NCBI GenBank assembly: GCA_041666525.1
Contig: JBAYGT010000004.1
Coordinates: 62,001 to 126,000, forward strand
DNA length: 64,000 nucleotides
Origin: JBAXTZ01 sp041666525
GTDB lineage: Bacteria; Bacillota; Negativicutes; JBAXTZ01
Direction: 5' to 3'
How positions within the stretch are numbered: the first letter of the stretch is position 1; the number at the start of each line of letters is the position of its first letter. Under the pieces are notes generated by a model. The model saw only the letters and a program-made list of their open reading frames with translations, searched no databases and was not told the origin of the DNA. Made by a program: the position numbers and the translations under genes. Positions 52,105-61,659 of the stretch are shown piece by piece.

Positions 52105-52715
52105 TTGCAATTGTTGATTACGGAGTTGGAAATATTCGAGCTTTTGCTAATATCTATAGTAGTTTGGGTATTTCGTTTAAAATAGCCAGCAAATTAAGCG
52201 ATTTCGACTCTGTTACAAAGATAATTCTTCCCGGCGTAGGCGCTTTCGATTACGCGATGAGCCGACTTCACCTTTCAGGATTGCGGGATAAGCTGAACGA
52301 ACTGGTTCTGGAAAGGAAAATGCCAGTTCTTGGGGTTTGTGTTGGTATGCAAATGTTGGCCCGATCTAGTGAAGAGGGGACGCTTTCAGGGTTGGGATGG
52401 ATTGATGGAGAAGTCAAAAAATTCGATTCATCTTTGTTGAATCAGGGCTTAAATATACCGCATATGGGTTGGAATAATATTGTCTTGAGCAAGTACAATA
52501 AGATCACCAAGGATTTGGAAACAGCTCCGCGTTTTTATTTTCTTCATTCCTATTATTTTTGTTGCAGTTGCGCTGATGATGTAGTCGCAATCACTGAGTA
52601 TGGTGACAAATTTGCGAGTGTAGTAAATTCTGACAATGTTTATGGAATTCAATGTCATCCGGAAAAAAGTCATAATAACGGAATTACTCTTTTGAAAAAC
52701 TTTTGGGAGTTATAA
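52101..52715 (+). CDS. hisH: HisH paralogue, glutaminase subunit for sugar amidination
   Basis: 204 residues, class I glutamine amidotransferase. The nucleophile is Cys80 in VLGVCVGMQMLA, and the His-Glu pair is in IQCHPEKSHNNG. It supplies ammonia. No other histidine genes are nearby, so it is a dedicated paralogue (hisH2) for the amidotransferase upstream. The GTG start overlaps the previous stop. Confidence 0.9.
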   Translation: MIAIVDYGVGNIRAFANIYSSLGISFKIASKLSDFDSVTKIILPGVGAFDYAMSRLHLSGLRDKLNELVLERKMPVLGVCVGMQMLARSSEEGTLSGLGWIDGEVKKFDSSLLNQGLNIPHMGWNNIVLSKYNKITKDLETAPRFYFLHSYYFCCSCADDVVAITEYGDKFASVVNSDNVYGIQCHPEKSHNNGITLLKNFWEL

Positions 52716-53492
52716 ATGTTGTATCCAAGAATTATTCCTTGTTTACTTGTGAAGAACAAGGGATTGGTAAAGACGGTTAAGTTTAGAGAGCCGAAATATG
52801 TTGGAGATCCTATCAATGCAGTTAGAATATTTAACGAGAAAAAAGTTGATGAACTGATTGTACTCGACATAGACGCTACGGAGCAAGATCGCGAACCGGA
52901 TTATAGGATGATTGAAAATCTCGCAATTGAATGCAGAATGCCTTTGTGCTATGGCGGTGGAATAAAAACTTTTGAACAGGCTAGCAATATTTTCAGCTTG
53001 GGAGTTGAAAAAATTGCTGTAAGCTCGTCTGCAGTAAATAATCCTCAGCTAATTTCACAAATATCTGCACAAGTCGGAAGTCAAAGTATGGTAGTCGTGT
53101 TGGATGTGAAGAAATCTTTTAGCGGTTACGATATATATATCAGTAACGGGCGAAAGAAAGTGAATAGAAATTTGATAGAATTTGTTGTAGAACTGCAGGA
53201 ACTGGGAATCGGCGAACTTGTAATAAATTCTATAGATATAGACGGTGTGATGAAAGGATACGACTTGTATCTAGTAGAATTACTCAGAAAAATTGTCAGA
53301 GTTCCTCTTACAATTATGGGCGGTGCAGGTTCTCTTACAGATATCGGTGCATTAATTAACAGATTTGGGATAATTGGTGCAGCGGCGGGTAGTCTCTTTG
53401 TTTTCAAGGGCAAATATAAGGCAGTGCTGATAAATTATCCTACTTCGCGCGAAAAAGAACTATTAATAGCAGAAAACGCACTATTTCTATAA
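52716..53492 (+). CDS. hisF: HisF paralogue, cyclase-like subunit for sugar amidination
   Basis: 258 residues, TIM barrel. RIIPCLLVKNKGLVKTVKF, DIDATEQDREPDY and YGGGIKTFEQA follow the HisF pattern, but the usual HisF active-site segments are altered (for example VVLDVKKSFSGYDIYIS). It is thought to channel ammonia from HisH to the amidotransferase instead of making imidazole glycerol phosphate. It starts at the base after the hisH stop. Confidence 0.9.
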   Translation: MLYPRIIPCLLVKNKGLVKTVKFREPKYVGDPINAVRIFNEKKVDELIVLDIDATEQDREPDYRMIENLAIECRMPLCYGGGIKTFEQASNIFSLGVEKIAVSSSAVNNPQLISQISAQVGSQSMVVVLDVKKSFSGYDIYISNGRKKVNRNLIEFVVELQELGIGELVINSIDIDGVMKGYDLYLVELLRKIVRVPLTIMGGAGSLTDIGALINRFGIIGAAAGSLFVFKGKYKAVLINYPTSREKELLIAENALFL

Positions 53493-53493
53493 G

Positions 53494-53517
53494 TTTCGAT
53501 CCGAAAAAATCGAAACA
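53494..53517. repeat. Perfect hairpin after the hisF paralogue
   Basis: GTTTCGAT (53494-53501) and ATCGAAAC (53510-53517) form an 8-bp stem around an 8-base loop, one base after the stop. No T-run follows. It may be an mRNA-stabilising or weak termination structure. Confidence 0.6.
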
Positions 53518-53646
53518 AGAATGTCAATTTGAAAATAGAGTTGGTTTTGTTGCTTTTCATTCTTACAGTAACGCTGCTAAAGAAGGCTTAATGTAAAAAA
53601 ATCTCAAAGTGGATTTCGTGATATTTTTATTGGAGAAAAAGTTGAT

Positions 53647-55776
53647 ATGAAACAATTACTACAAAACTTCGCGAGCGGGGAAACCGTTCTTGAAGACGTT
53701 CCTTGTCCACAGGTTCGCAAGGGCAGTTTGTTAATTAAGACCGTCCGAAGCGTGGTATCGGTTGGTACAGAAAAAATGCTGGTTGATTTTGGAAAGTCGA
53801 GTATGTTTTCTAAGGTGTGCAAGCAGCCAGAAAAAGTAAAACAGGTTTTGGACAAAGTCAGAACCGATGGGATATTGGCTACTTACAGCGCCGTTATGTC
53901 AAAATTACACCAACCGATTCCACTGGGTTACAGCAACGCTGGTGTTGTAGTCGCTGTTGGTGAAGGTGTAGCTGGTTTTGCAGTTGGCGACAGGGTTCTC
54001 TCTAACGGAAGTCATGCCGAGTATGTATGTGTTCCGCAAAACTTGTGCGCTAGAATACCGAACAATGTTTCTTATGACCAGGCAGCGTTTGGTGTAATTG
54101 CCTCAATTGCGTTGCAAGGAATAAGGTTAGCTAACCCGACCATCGGAGAAACTTTTGTAGTATTTGGTTTGGGGTTGGTCGGTTTGTTTGCGGTGCAATT
54201 ACTTGTTGCAAATGGTTGCAAAGTTATCGGATTTGATTTTGCCAGCGATAAGGTTGCTTTGGCAAAATTGTTCGGAGCTGACGCCTATGTTATATCGGAA
54301 TTCGAAAACCCAGTTGGTCTGGTTCAGTCACTTACCGGTGGAAATGGTGCTGATGCATCAATAATTACGGCGTCGACCATCAGCAACGAGCCAATAGAGC
54401 TGTCGGCGAAAATGTGTCGTAAACGCGGGCGAATTGTTTTGGTTGGCGTAGCTGGTCTGAATATCAATCGCGCTGATTTTTATGAAAAGGAGCTGACATT
54501 TCAAGTATCCTGTTCATATGGACCGGGCAGATATGATAATAACTATGAGGAAAAAGGCCAGGATTATCCGGTTGGATTTGTTAGATGGACCGAGCAAAGA
54601 AATTTTGCCACGGTTTTGGCCTTGATGAGTTCGAAGAAAGTCGATGTTAGTGCATTAATTACCAACAGGTACAGTTTTGCTGAAGCTGATAAAGCTTATA
54701 AAAATTTGTTGTCAGATGCTAAGTCGGTCGGGGTTATCTTTGAATACCCGACCGAAGAAAATCAAACCAAGATGATTTTGCTTGAAAATGGAAATAGTGC
54801 TGCATGCTCGGATAATGCAGTTGTCGGGCTAATCGGTGCTGGTAATTTTACTTCTCAGATATTGTTGCCTGCGATTAAAAAATCCGGTGCATGTTTAAAT
54901 ACCATTGTGTCAAACAGCGGAATTACCGCAGTCGTGAACGGAAAAAAATTCGGGTTTTCTGCGATTTCGACAGATAGTGAGAGCGTGTTTTCTGACGCCA
55001 GCGTAAACACGGTATTTGTGACTACCAGGCACAATAGCCATGCTGAGTTTGTATGTCGGGGATTGCAAAGTGGCAAGAATGTTTTTGTGGAAAAACCGTT
55101 GGCGATTTCGCGAACCCAGCTTGAGGCTGTTCAAAATCAATACTTCAACATTCCCGAAGGACGAAGACCAAGATTGATGGTTGGCTTCAATCGTCGATTT
55201 GCGCCGCTAGCAAAAAAACTTAAAAAGCTTGTTGATTCAATGACGGAAGCAAAATGCATCATAGTTACCGTCAATGCCGGTGAGATACCGGCGGAACATT
55301 GGACGCAGGATAAAGAAATTGGTGGAGGCAGAATTGTTGGCGAAGCATGTCATTTTATTGACTTCATGCGATTTTTGACAGGAAGTGAGATCGTTGATGC
55401 TAGCGTGGTTTCTGTGGGTAAAGACCGCAATAATATATGTAGTGATAAGGCTACGATAAGTATCGGTTTTGCAGATGGTTCGATTGGAACTATACATTAT
55501 TTTGCAAATGGCAGCAAAGCCTTTCCAAAAGAGCGTATTGAGGTGTTTTGTTCTGGCAGAGTGGCGGTTCTGGATAATTTTATCAGTTTACGGGGTTACG
55601 GTTTTAACCAATTTTCTCGTAAGAAGTTATGGTCACAAGACAAAGGACACGCAGGTGAAATAGCCGAATTTGTAGATAGTATCCGAACTGGCAAATCTTC
55701 ACCGATACCTGCAAATGAGATTTTTGAGGTGACCGATTGGACAATAAAAATTGCGGAAATGTTGGGAAACCGCTAG
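53647..55776 (+). CDS. Bi-domain oxidoreductase (MDR dehydrogenase + Gfo/Idh)
   Basis: 709 residues. The N-terminal ~370 residues are a medium-chain dehydrogenase (PIPLGYSNAGVVVAVGEGV, VFGLGLVGLFAVQLL). The C-terminal ~320 are a Gfo/Idh/MocA domain (GLIGAGNFTSQILLPAI, FVEKPLAISR). This fusion is known in polysaccharide loci next to heparinase-like and GT4 genes, as here. The reaction is unknown to me; two coupled redox steps on a sugar nucleotide are plausible. It follows a 154-bp gap. Confidence 0.87.
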   Translation: MKQLLQNFASGETVLEDVPCPQVRKGSLLIKTVRSVVSVGTEKMLVDFGKSSMFSKVCKQPEKVKQVLDKVRTDGILATYSAVMSKLHQPIPLGYSNAGVVVAVGEGVAGFAVGDRVLSNGSHAEYVCVPQNLCARIPNNVSYDQAAFGVIASIALQGIRLANPTIGETFVVFGLGLVGLFAVQLLVANGCKVIGFDFASDKVALAKLFGADAYVISEFENPVGLVQSLTGGNGADASIITASTISNEPIELSAKMCRKRGRIVLVGVAGLNINRADFYEKELTFQVSCSYGPGRYDNNYEEKGQDYPVGFVRWTEQRNFATVLALMSSKKVDVSALITNRYSFAEADKAYKNLLSDAKSVGVIFEYPTEENQTKMILLENGNSAACSDNAVVGLIGAGNFTSQILLPAIKKSGACLNTIVSNSGITAVVNGKKFGFSAISTDSESVFSDASVNTVFVTTRHNSHAEFVCRGLQSGKNVFVEKPLAISRTQLEAVQNQYFNIPEGRRPRLMVGFNRRFAPLAKKLKKLVDSMTEAKCIIVTVNAGEIPAEHWTQDKEIGGGRIVGEACHFIDFMRFLTGSEIVDASVVSVGKDRNNICSDKATISIGFADGSIGTIHYFANGSKAFPKERIEVFCSGRVAVLDNFISLRGYGFNQFSRKKLWSQDKGHAGEIAEFVDSIRTGKSSPIPANEIFEVTDWTIKIAEMLGNR

Positions 55777-55802
55777 AGAATAATAATCAAAGTGGTGAGT
55801 AT

Positions 55803-56678
55803 GTGAAAAGAGTTATTGTTACAGGTGCAACCGGTTTCACCGGCGAGCAAGTTGTTCGTCAATTAATCAAAGAAAATTATCAGGTTACCTGCTTTGTAAG
55901 AAAAACAAGTAATTTAAGCAGATTGGAAAAGCTTCCGGTAATATTGTGCTATGGTGATTTAAGCGATGTTGATTCAATGCTGGCAGCATTTTCTGGTAAT
56001 GATTATTTGATAAACACTGCTTCAATCGGTTTTGGTCACGCCCAGAACATTGTGGCCGCGGCAGAACAGTTGTGTTTTAAGCATTGCGTTTTTTTTAGCA
56101 CTACCGCAATTTTCACGTCTCTGTCGGCTCAAACAAAAAGTATTCGGTTAAAAGCAGAAGAAAGTATTATCCAAAGCAGTCTCAATTACACGATCGTCCG
56201 CCCTACGATGATATACGGCTCAAGAAGAGATCGGAACATGGTTAAGCTCATAAAATGTGTCAGATGGCTTCCGATAATCCCAATATTTGGAAGTGGTACG
56301 TATCTGCAGCAGCCGGTTTTTGTTGTTGACCTAGCTAAAGCGGTAACTGCGATTTTTGGCACGGACAAGACGTTAGGTAAGGCATATAATCTATCTGGAA
56401 AAAAGCCATTGTCTTACAACGAAATTATCGATATTGTAGCTGAAACATTGAATAGAAGAATATTAAAACTACATATACCTTTGAAGCTGTCGCTCAGCCT
56501 AGTACGTTTACTATATGTATCTGGAATATTTAAAAAAATATCGGTTGAGCAGATACTTCGGTTAAACGAAAACAAGGATTTTTCGCATGCTGAAGCTACA
56601 CTTGATTTTGGATACAGTCCGGTAGATTTTCGCGAAGGCATTCGAAAAGAATGTTTTGGAATGCGTAATGTCGATTAG
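55803..56678 (+). CDS. Extended SDR, NAD-dependent epimerase/reductase
   Basis: About 291 residues. RVIVTGATGFTGEQVVRQL is the cofactor loop; the family YxxxK signature is not clear (the region reads KSIRLKAEESI), so it is closer to atypical NmrA/complex-I-type SDRs. GTG 55803 is the likely start. It overlaps the heparinase-like gene by 11 bp and is part of the four-gene module with the bi-domain enzyme. Confidence 0.75.
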   Translation: MKRVIVTGATGFTGEQVVRQLIKENYQVTCFVRKTSNLSRLEKLPVILCYGDLSDVDSMLAAFSGNDYLINTASIGFGHAQNIVAAAEQLCFKHCVFFSTTAIFTSLSAQTKSIRLKAEESIIQSSLNYTIVRPTMIYGSRRDRNMVKLIKCVRWLPIIPIFGSGTYLQQPVFVVDLAKAVTAIFGTDKTLGKAYNLSGKKPLSYNEIIDIVAETLNRRILKLHIPLKLSLSLVRLLYVSGIFKKISVEQILRLNENKDFSHAEATLDFGYSPVDFREGIRKECFGMRNVD

Positions 56679-58497
56679 AAAAACGTTACTATTGATCAAT
56701 ACCGTGAGGTATTTGAGAATCGAACAAATCTACTATAGAATTAGGAATACAGTCCTTAAGTGTTTATTTAAGCACGGAATATTGGACTGTACTGTAAAAA
56801 AAAAATTCAGTGATTTGAAGTTGTTCGAGAGCTATATTGAGGAGCTTGATTTTGTTATCGAAGAAAAAAATTCTTTTTCTCGTTTGCAAGAAGGTAAACT
56901 GTTTTTTTTAAACGATGAGCATGTTGTTGATTGGGAAACAGTGTGGCATGATAGCAAATTGACACATTTGTGGCGTTATAACGTGCACTACTTTGATTAT
57001 ATTAAGGAGCTATGTTCTGAGTATCGTAGCAGTACCAGCGAATCAGTATATCTGCTATTCAGAAAATTGGTGTTGGCATGGATAGATAATAACAGAGAAT
57101 GTTGCGGAGATGGTTGGCATCAATATACTGTTTCTTTGCGTTTAACTAACTGGATTAGTGCAGCATATGTATTTCGCAACGCAATTCGATCTGATAGTAG
57201 TTTTGGTGAACGTTTTGCAACATCGCTTTATAGACAATACTGCTTTCTTATGGCAGTTTTAGAAAAAGATGTGCTTGGCAACCATTATTTAGAAAATCTG
57301 AAATCCTTGATTATCTGTTCGCTGGTATTTGGTGAGTCCAAGATAAATAACTGGGCTGAAAACGCCTTGATCAGTCAAATTGATGAGCAAATTCATGACG
57401 ACGGAATGCATTTTGAGCTCAGTCCTATGTACCATAAAATTGTTTTTGAAGATTTGTTGAAAATTGCGTTTTGGCAAAGAACAGTATCAAGCCAGTTTTT
57501 GGCGATGGTTTTAGACAAGTTAACTAGCATGGCGGATTGTATCTATTCTTTCGAGCACGGTCTTGAAACAACGCCATTGTTTAATGATTCAGCAGATAAT
57601 GTTGCAAAGAGCGCCGATGTATTATTAGCTGTAGCATATCGTCTGTTTTCTATTGTGCCCCGGTTTAAAAGCGAATTTTCTCATAGCGGCTATTATGTTC
57701 TCGAAAGCGGAGCGCGTAAGATAATTTTTGATATCGGCAAGCTTTGTCCTGATTATTTACCGGCGCACGCTCATTGTGACACTTTGAGTTTCGAAATGTA
57801 TCGTTCCGGCAAACCAGTTGTCTCTAATTCGGGAACTTATTCTTATTCTGAGTGGCCGTGGCGGGGATATTTTCGCAGTACGGCAGCTCACAATACCGTT
57901 GTTATAAACAACCATCAACAGGCTGAATGCTGGAGTAGCTTTCGTGTAGCTCGCAGAACAAGCAATATCTGTTTTGGATCATTTGGTTATGACGGCTATA
58001 ATGTTTTTTGGGGTGAGTATCACAATTATCGCGGCGATCTGCATCGCCGATACTTGTTGGACATATCAGAAAAACTGTTTATTGTGCTGGATTATGGCGA
58101 TTGTCCGATTTGTAAATCTATGAATAGTTTTTTGCATTTTGATCAACGAATAAGGATTGATAAGATTTCGAAAGATGGTTTTTGGGCAATTGATGAAGAT
58201 TTTTTATATAGGATTGGATTGATTAATTTTGATGATGTGAAAGTTCATTTTGGCGAACCCGAGTCGGGGTGGTGCGCAAAAGAATTTGGAAAGAAACAGG
58301 CTCGTAATACGGTCGAAATGTCGAGGAATTTTGCTATTCAAGAAAAACGACTGACAGGATATGTTGTTAGTTTGGGATCAGAAGAACTGTACTCAAATAT
58401 TCTGGCAGATTCGTTGAGTATTGACGGAATCGGCAAACAAAGGGCTATCGATTTAGCTGAACTAGATAAACTTCGTTTGGAGAGCATATGCGTATAG
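56668..58497 (+). CDS. Heparinase II/III-like protein
   Basis: About 609 residues. An N-terminal alpha/alpha toroid region (WHQYTVSLRLTNWISA, LGNHYLENLKSLI, LSPMYHKIVFEDLL) and a C-terminal beta-sandwich (HAHCDTLSFEMYRSGKPVVSNSG, RSTAAHNTVVINN) match the heparinase II/III family of uronate lyases. No signal peptide is seen, which is odd for a polysaccharide lyase. It overlaps the GT4 gene by 10 bp. A synthetic or editing role inside the cytosol is possible. Confidence 0.87.
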   Translation: MSIRKTLLLINTVRYLRIEQIYYRIRNTVLKCLFKHGILDCTVKKKFSDLKLFESYIEELDFVIEEKNSFSRLQEGKLFFLNDEHVVDWETVWHDSKLTHLWRYNVHYFDYIKELCSEYRSSTSESVYLLFRKLVLAWIDNNRECCGDGWHQYTVSLRLTNWISAAYVFRNAIRSDSSFGERFATSLYRQYCFLMAVLEKDVLGNHYLENLKSLIICSLVFGESKINNWAENALISQIDEQIHDDGMHFELSPMYHKIVFEDLLKIAFWQRTVSSQFLAMVLDKLTSMADCIYSFEHGLETTPLFNDSADNVAKSADVLLAVAYRLFSIVPRFKSEFSHSGYYVLESGARKIIFDIGKLCPDYLPAHAHCDTLSFEMYRSGKPVVSNSGTYSYSEWPWRGYFRSTAAHNTVVINNHQQAECWSSFRVARRTSNICFGSFGYDGYNVFWGEYHNYRGDLHRRYLLDISEKLFIVLDYGDCPICKSMNSFLHFDQRIRIDKISKDGFWAIDEDFLYRIGLINFDDVKVHFGEPESGWCAKEFGKKQARNTVEMSRNFAIQEKRLTGYVVSLGSEELYSNILADSLSIDGIGKQRAIDLAELDKLRLESICV

Positions 58498-59702
58498 TAA
58501 TAATTTGCCACTATTTTTGGCCGGAAATCGGCGCTCCGTCTGCCCGATTGTTGGCTTTTGCCAGAAGGTGGGTGGATATGGGGCACGACGTACAGGTAGT
58601 GACTTGTTTTCCTAACCATCCAACGGGAGAGATACCGACCGAATATCGCGGAAAACTGTATTTAAAAGAAAGGTTTGAAGGAATTACGATTCATCGCACC
58701 TACGTATTTGCGACGCCAAATCAAGGATTTTTCAAAAAGATTTTAGGACATATCTCTTTTATGGCATCATCCTTTATTTCCATTAATAAACTTGGTAAGG
58801 TAGATGTAGTTGTCGCAAGCTCGCCAACCTTTTTTTCGATTCTGTCAGGTTTGTTGATTAGTAAATTTAAAAAAGCGAAATTTGTACTGGAAATTCGTGA
58901 TTTGTGGCCAGATGCCATTGTTGCGTTAGGTGTATTGAAAAACAAATTAGCAATAAATGTGTTGGAAAAAATCGAGCATTTTTTTTACAGAAGTTGCGAT
59001 AAGCTCGTCGTGGTTTCGAATGCGTTTAAAAACATTATTGTTAATAGCAATATCGGTATTACTCCTGAAAAAATTACGGTAATAACCAATGGCTATGATG
59101 CAAATGTTTTTAGTGCGGGATTTGAAAAAAATTATGATAGAGAAATCTCTTTTGCCGAGAGATTTATTGTTACCTATTTGGGTGCTTTTGGGATGTCGCA
59201 AAATTTAATGACAATTATGGAAGTTGCGTTGAAGCTCAAAGACGAGAACATTCAATTCGTGTTGGTAGGAGAAGGAACGGACAAAAAAAAGCTGCAAGAA
59301 TATGTAAAAATAAATGCACTTAGTAATGTTACTTTCGTAAGCGAGCAGCCCAAAGAAAAAGTGGTAGAATGTTATCGTGAATCCGATATTTGTCTAGTTC
59401 CACTAAAGAAAGTTGAGCTGTTCAATTCATTTATTCCCTCAAAAATTTTCGAAATAATGGGTTGCGGCGTGCCTATAGTAGCAAGCTTAGAAGGCGAAAG
59501 CGCGGAAATAATTATTGAATCTTGTTCAGGAGTTACTGTCGAGCCTGATAATGTGAACGAAATTTCCGGTGCTATATTGAAGTTGATGAAGGCTCCCGAA
59601 TTGCGCAAGAGTATGTCGGAAAATGGAAAAATATTTGCGAAAACGAAATATGACCGGGCGAAATTGGCCGAAAGATATTTCGATGAAGTGTTGAGCATAT
59701 GA
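58488..59702 (+). CDS. GT4-family glycosyltransferase, WbuB-like
   Basis: 404 residues, GT-B fold. The N-terminus CHYFWPEIGAPSARLLAFAR and VVTCFPNHPTGEI match WbuB-type amino-sugar transferases. The C-terminal half has YLGAFGMSQNLMTIMEVA and SKIFEIMGCGVPIVASLEGES. It follows the heparinase-like gene with a 10-bp overlap. The donor cannot be fixed, but fucosamine-type or ManNAc-uronate donors would fit the neighbouring dehydrogenases. Confidence 0.87.
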   Translation: MRIVIICHYFWPEIGAPSARLLAFARRWVDMGHDVQVVTCFPNHPTGEIPTEYRGKLYLKERFEGITIHRTYVFATPNQGFFKKILGHISFMASSFISINKLGKVDVVVASSPTFFSILSGLLISKFKKAKFVLEIRDLWPDAIVALGVLKNKLAINVLEKIEHFFYRSCDKLVVVSNAFKNIIVNSNIGITPEKITVITNGYDANVFSAGFEKNYDREISFAERFIVTYLGAFGMSQNLMTIMEVALKLKDENIQFVLVGEGTDKKKLQEYVKINALSNVTFVSEQPKEKVVECYRESDICLVPLKKVELFNSFIPSKIFEIMGCGVPIVASLEGESAEIIIESCSGVTVEPDNVNEISGAILKLMKAPELRKSMSENGKIFAKTKYDRAKLAERYFDEVLSI

Positions 59703-59764
59703 GGAGCTATGTTAGCTCGCGGAAAATGTCAAAAGGTATTATAGTTGTTATTGTGGAGTGATTT

Positions 59765-60988
59765 ATGAAAAAAGTGTGTGTTATCGGATTAGGATATATT
59801 GGCTTGCCGACCGCAACTATTTTGGCGGACAACGGCTATGATGTTGTCGGTTGTGATGTAAATAATCGTGTCGTTGAATCGCTAAATTGTGGAAAAGTCA
59901 TTATCACAGAGCCGGATTTGGACGAGATAGTGCTGCGTGTCGTAAAAAACGGAAAACTTAGAGCTTGTTCTGAGGCTATTGTTGCAGATGTATATGTTAT
60001 TGCGGTACCAACCCCGTTTATGGAAGAGAAGAAGCCGGATTTGCGTTACGTTTTTTCTGCAGTTTCTGGGATAATTAATTTGTTGGCTGAAAGCAATTTG
60101 GTCGTACTCGAGTCGACTTCGCCGGTAGGCACTACAGAAGCCATTGCTGAACTGATATATGAAAGGCGCCCAGAATTAGTTGACAAATTGTCTATTGCAT
60201 ATTGCCCTGAACGAGTTTTGCCGGGTAAAATATTGCGGGAATTAGTTGAAAACGATAGAATAGTAGGCGGAATTGATGAGGAGTCTGCAACTGCTGCTTG
60301 CGAGTTTTACAAGACTTTTGTCAAAGGCGCCGTTATTCCTACCAGCGCTCGTACTGCAGAGATGTGTAAGCTCACAGAAAACGCTTATCGTGATGTAAAT
60401 ATCGCGTTTGCCAATGAGTTGTCAATTATTTGCGACGAAATAGCTATTGATGTAAGGAAGCTTATTAAATTGGCAAACCATCATCCCAGAGTAAACATTC
60501 TTTCGCCCGGACCAGGGGTAGGAGGACATTGTATTGCTGTTGATCCTTGGTTTATAGTAGATAAATCACCAAAGTCTTCGAGATTGATAAAAACTGCGCG
60601 ACAAATTAATGATGCCAAACCGGAGTATATTGCTCGAAAAATAGCTGAAGCGTGTCAGCAAGTAAACAATCCCGTCATTGCATGCTTGGGATTGGCTTTC
60701 AAGGCTGATGTCGATGACTATCGTGAAAGCCCTTCGTTGGACGTTGTTAAACTTTTGTCAATTTATTCGCCAAATGCTCGGATTATTGCAAGCGATCCAT
60801 ACATTTCGAAATTGCCTGAGTCGCTTGTTGGGTTGAAAAATGTTGCTTTTATGCCAGGTTTTGTTGAACTATGTCAGATAGCGTCACATATTGTAGTGTT
60901 GACCGATCATAGTGTTTATAAAAAAATTGGAAGAGATTTGCTTGAAGGGAAAGTAATAATTGATACACGCGGAATTTTTGAGCGATAA
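59765..60988 (+). CDS. wecC: UDP-N-acetyl-D-mannosamine dehydrogenase-like
   Basis: 407 residues. CVIGLGYIGLPTATILAD is the NAD loop, and the catalytic cysteine is Cys256 in GPGVGGHCIAVDPW. SARTAEMCKLTENAYRDVNIAFANELS matches the WecC group. It oxidises UDP-ManNAc twice to UDP-ManNAcA, providing a uronic acid. No wecB 2-epimerase for UDP-GlcNAc is seen in the window, so the substrate must come from elsewhere. GGAG precedes the ATG. Confidence 0.9.
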   Translation: MKKVCVIGLGYIGLPTATILADNGYDVVGCDVNNRVVESLNCGKVIITEPDLDEIVLRVVKNGKLRACSEAIVADVYVIAVPTPFMEEKKPDLRYVFSAVSGIINLLAESNLVVLESTSPVGTTEAIAELIYERRPELVDKLSIAYCPERVLPGKILRELVENDRIVGGIDEESATAACEFYKTFVKGAVIPTSARTAEMCKLTENAYRDVNIAFANELSIICDEIAIDVRKLIKLANHHPRVNILSPGPGVGGHCIAVDPWFIVDKSPKSSRLIKTARQINDAKPEYIARKIAEACQQVNNPVIACLGLAFKADVDDYRESPSLDVVKLLSIYSPNARIIASDPYISKLPESLVGLKNVAFMPGFVELCQIASHIVVLTDHSVYKKIGRDLLEGKVIIDTRGIFER

Positions 60989-60998
60989 AGGAAAATTT

Positions 60999-61580
60999 AT
61001 GCAATTACGTGAAATGTGGAAAAGATTATTTGACACAGTTGTTTCGTTCTTTTCTTTGTTATTATTTTTTATTCCTATGTTAATAATTTATTTACTGATT
61101 ATTAGTGAATCAAATGGTGCGTCCTTCTTTATTCAGAAGCGTGTTGGCAAAGGTAATATTGAGTTCAATATGTACAAGTTTCGTTCCATGGTTGTTGGTA
61201 CGCCGAATGTTGCAACTGATAAGCTTTTAGACAGCAATAACTATGTTACCAGAATTGGAAAAATTATCAGGAAATATAGCTTAGACGAATTGCCGCAGTT
61301 GTGGAATATTTTTAAAGGCGATATGTCAATAGTTGGTCCGCGGCCAGCGTTGTATAACCAGTATGATCTACGTGACACGCGGAACAAACTGGGAATTTCG
61401 ATTTTGAAACCCGGATTGACCGGCTGGGCGCAAATTAATGGACGGGATGATATTTCGTTAGATAAAAAAATCGAGTTGGACTACTATTATCTTCGTAATC
61501 AATCGCTCTGGTTCGACTTTAAGATTATTGTTTTGACGTTTTTGACGGTTTTTAGCGGTACCGGCACAAATCCGCGTTAA
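60999..61580 (+). CDS. Compact initiating sugar transferase (PglC-like phosphoglycosyltransferase)
   Basis: About 193 residues. One N-terminal hydrophobic re-entrant segment (VVSFFSLLLFFIPMLII) and the catalytic domain with MYKFRSM, DELPQLWNIFKGDMSIVGPRP and GLTGWAQINGRD. It lacks the four extra membrane spans and regulatory domain of WbaP/WcaJ, so it belongs to the small group like PglC. It would place the first sugar-phosphate on undecaprenyl phosphate. ATG 60999 overlaps nothing and follows AAAGGA. Confidence 0.92.
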   Translation: MQLREMWKRLFDTVVSFFSLLLFFIPMLIIYLLIISESNGASFFIQKRVGKGNIEFNMYKFRSMVVGTPNVATDKLLDSNNYVTRIGKIIRKYSLDELPQLWNIFKGDMSIVGPRPALYNQYDLRDTRNKLGISILKPGLTGWAQINGRDDISLDKKIELDYYYLRNQSLWFDFKIIVLTFLTVFSGTGTNPR

Positions 61581-61598
61581 TCATACATTACATTGACG

Positions 61599-61621
61599 AA
61601 AGCGCAAATCGCGCTTTTTTT
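61599..61621 (+). terminator. Rho-independent terminator after the sugar transferase
   Basis: AAAGCGC (61599-61605) pairs with GCGCTTT (61611-61617) and is followed by Ts. It closes the preceding unit, 10 bp before the gmd promoter. Confidence 0.8.
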
Positions 61622-61622
61622 G

Positions 61623-61631
61623 TGCTATAAT
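61623..61631 (+). promoter_or_regulatory. Extended -10 promoter element of gmd
   Basis: TGCTATAAT, an exact TATAAT with an extended TG, sits just after the terminator. It overlaps an upstream in-frame ATG at 61630, which shows that ATG cannot be the start of gmd. Confidence 0.65.
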
Positions 61632-61659
61632 GTCTGGGATTGAAATTTGCGGGGTAATT

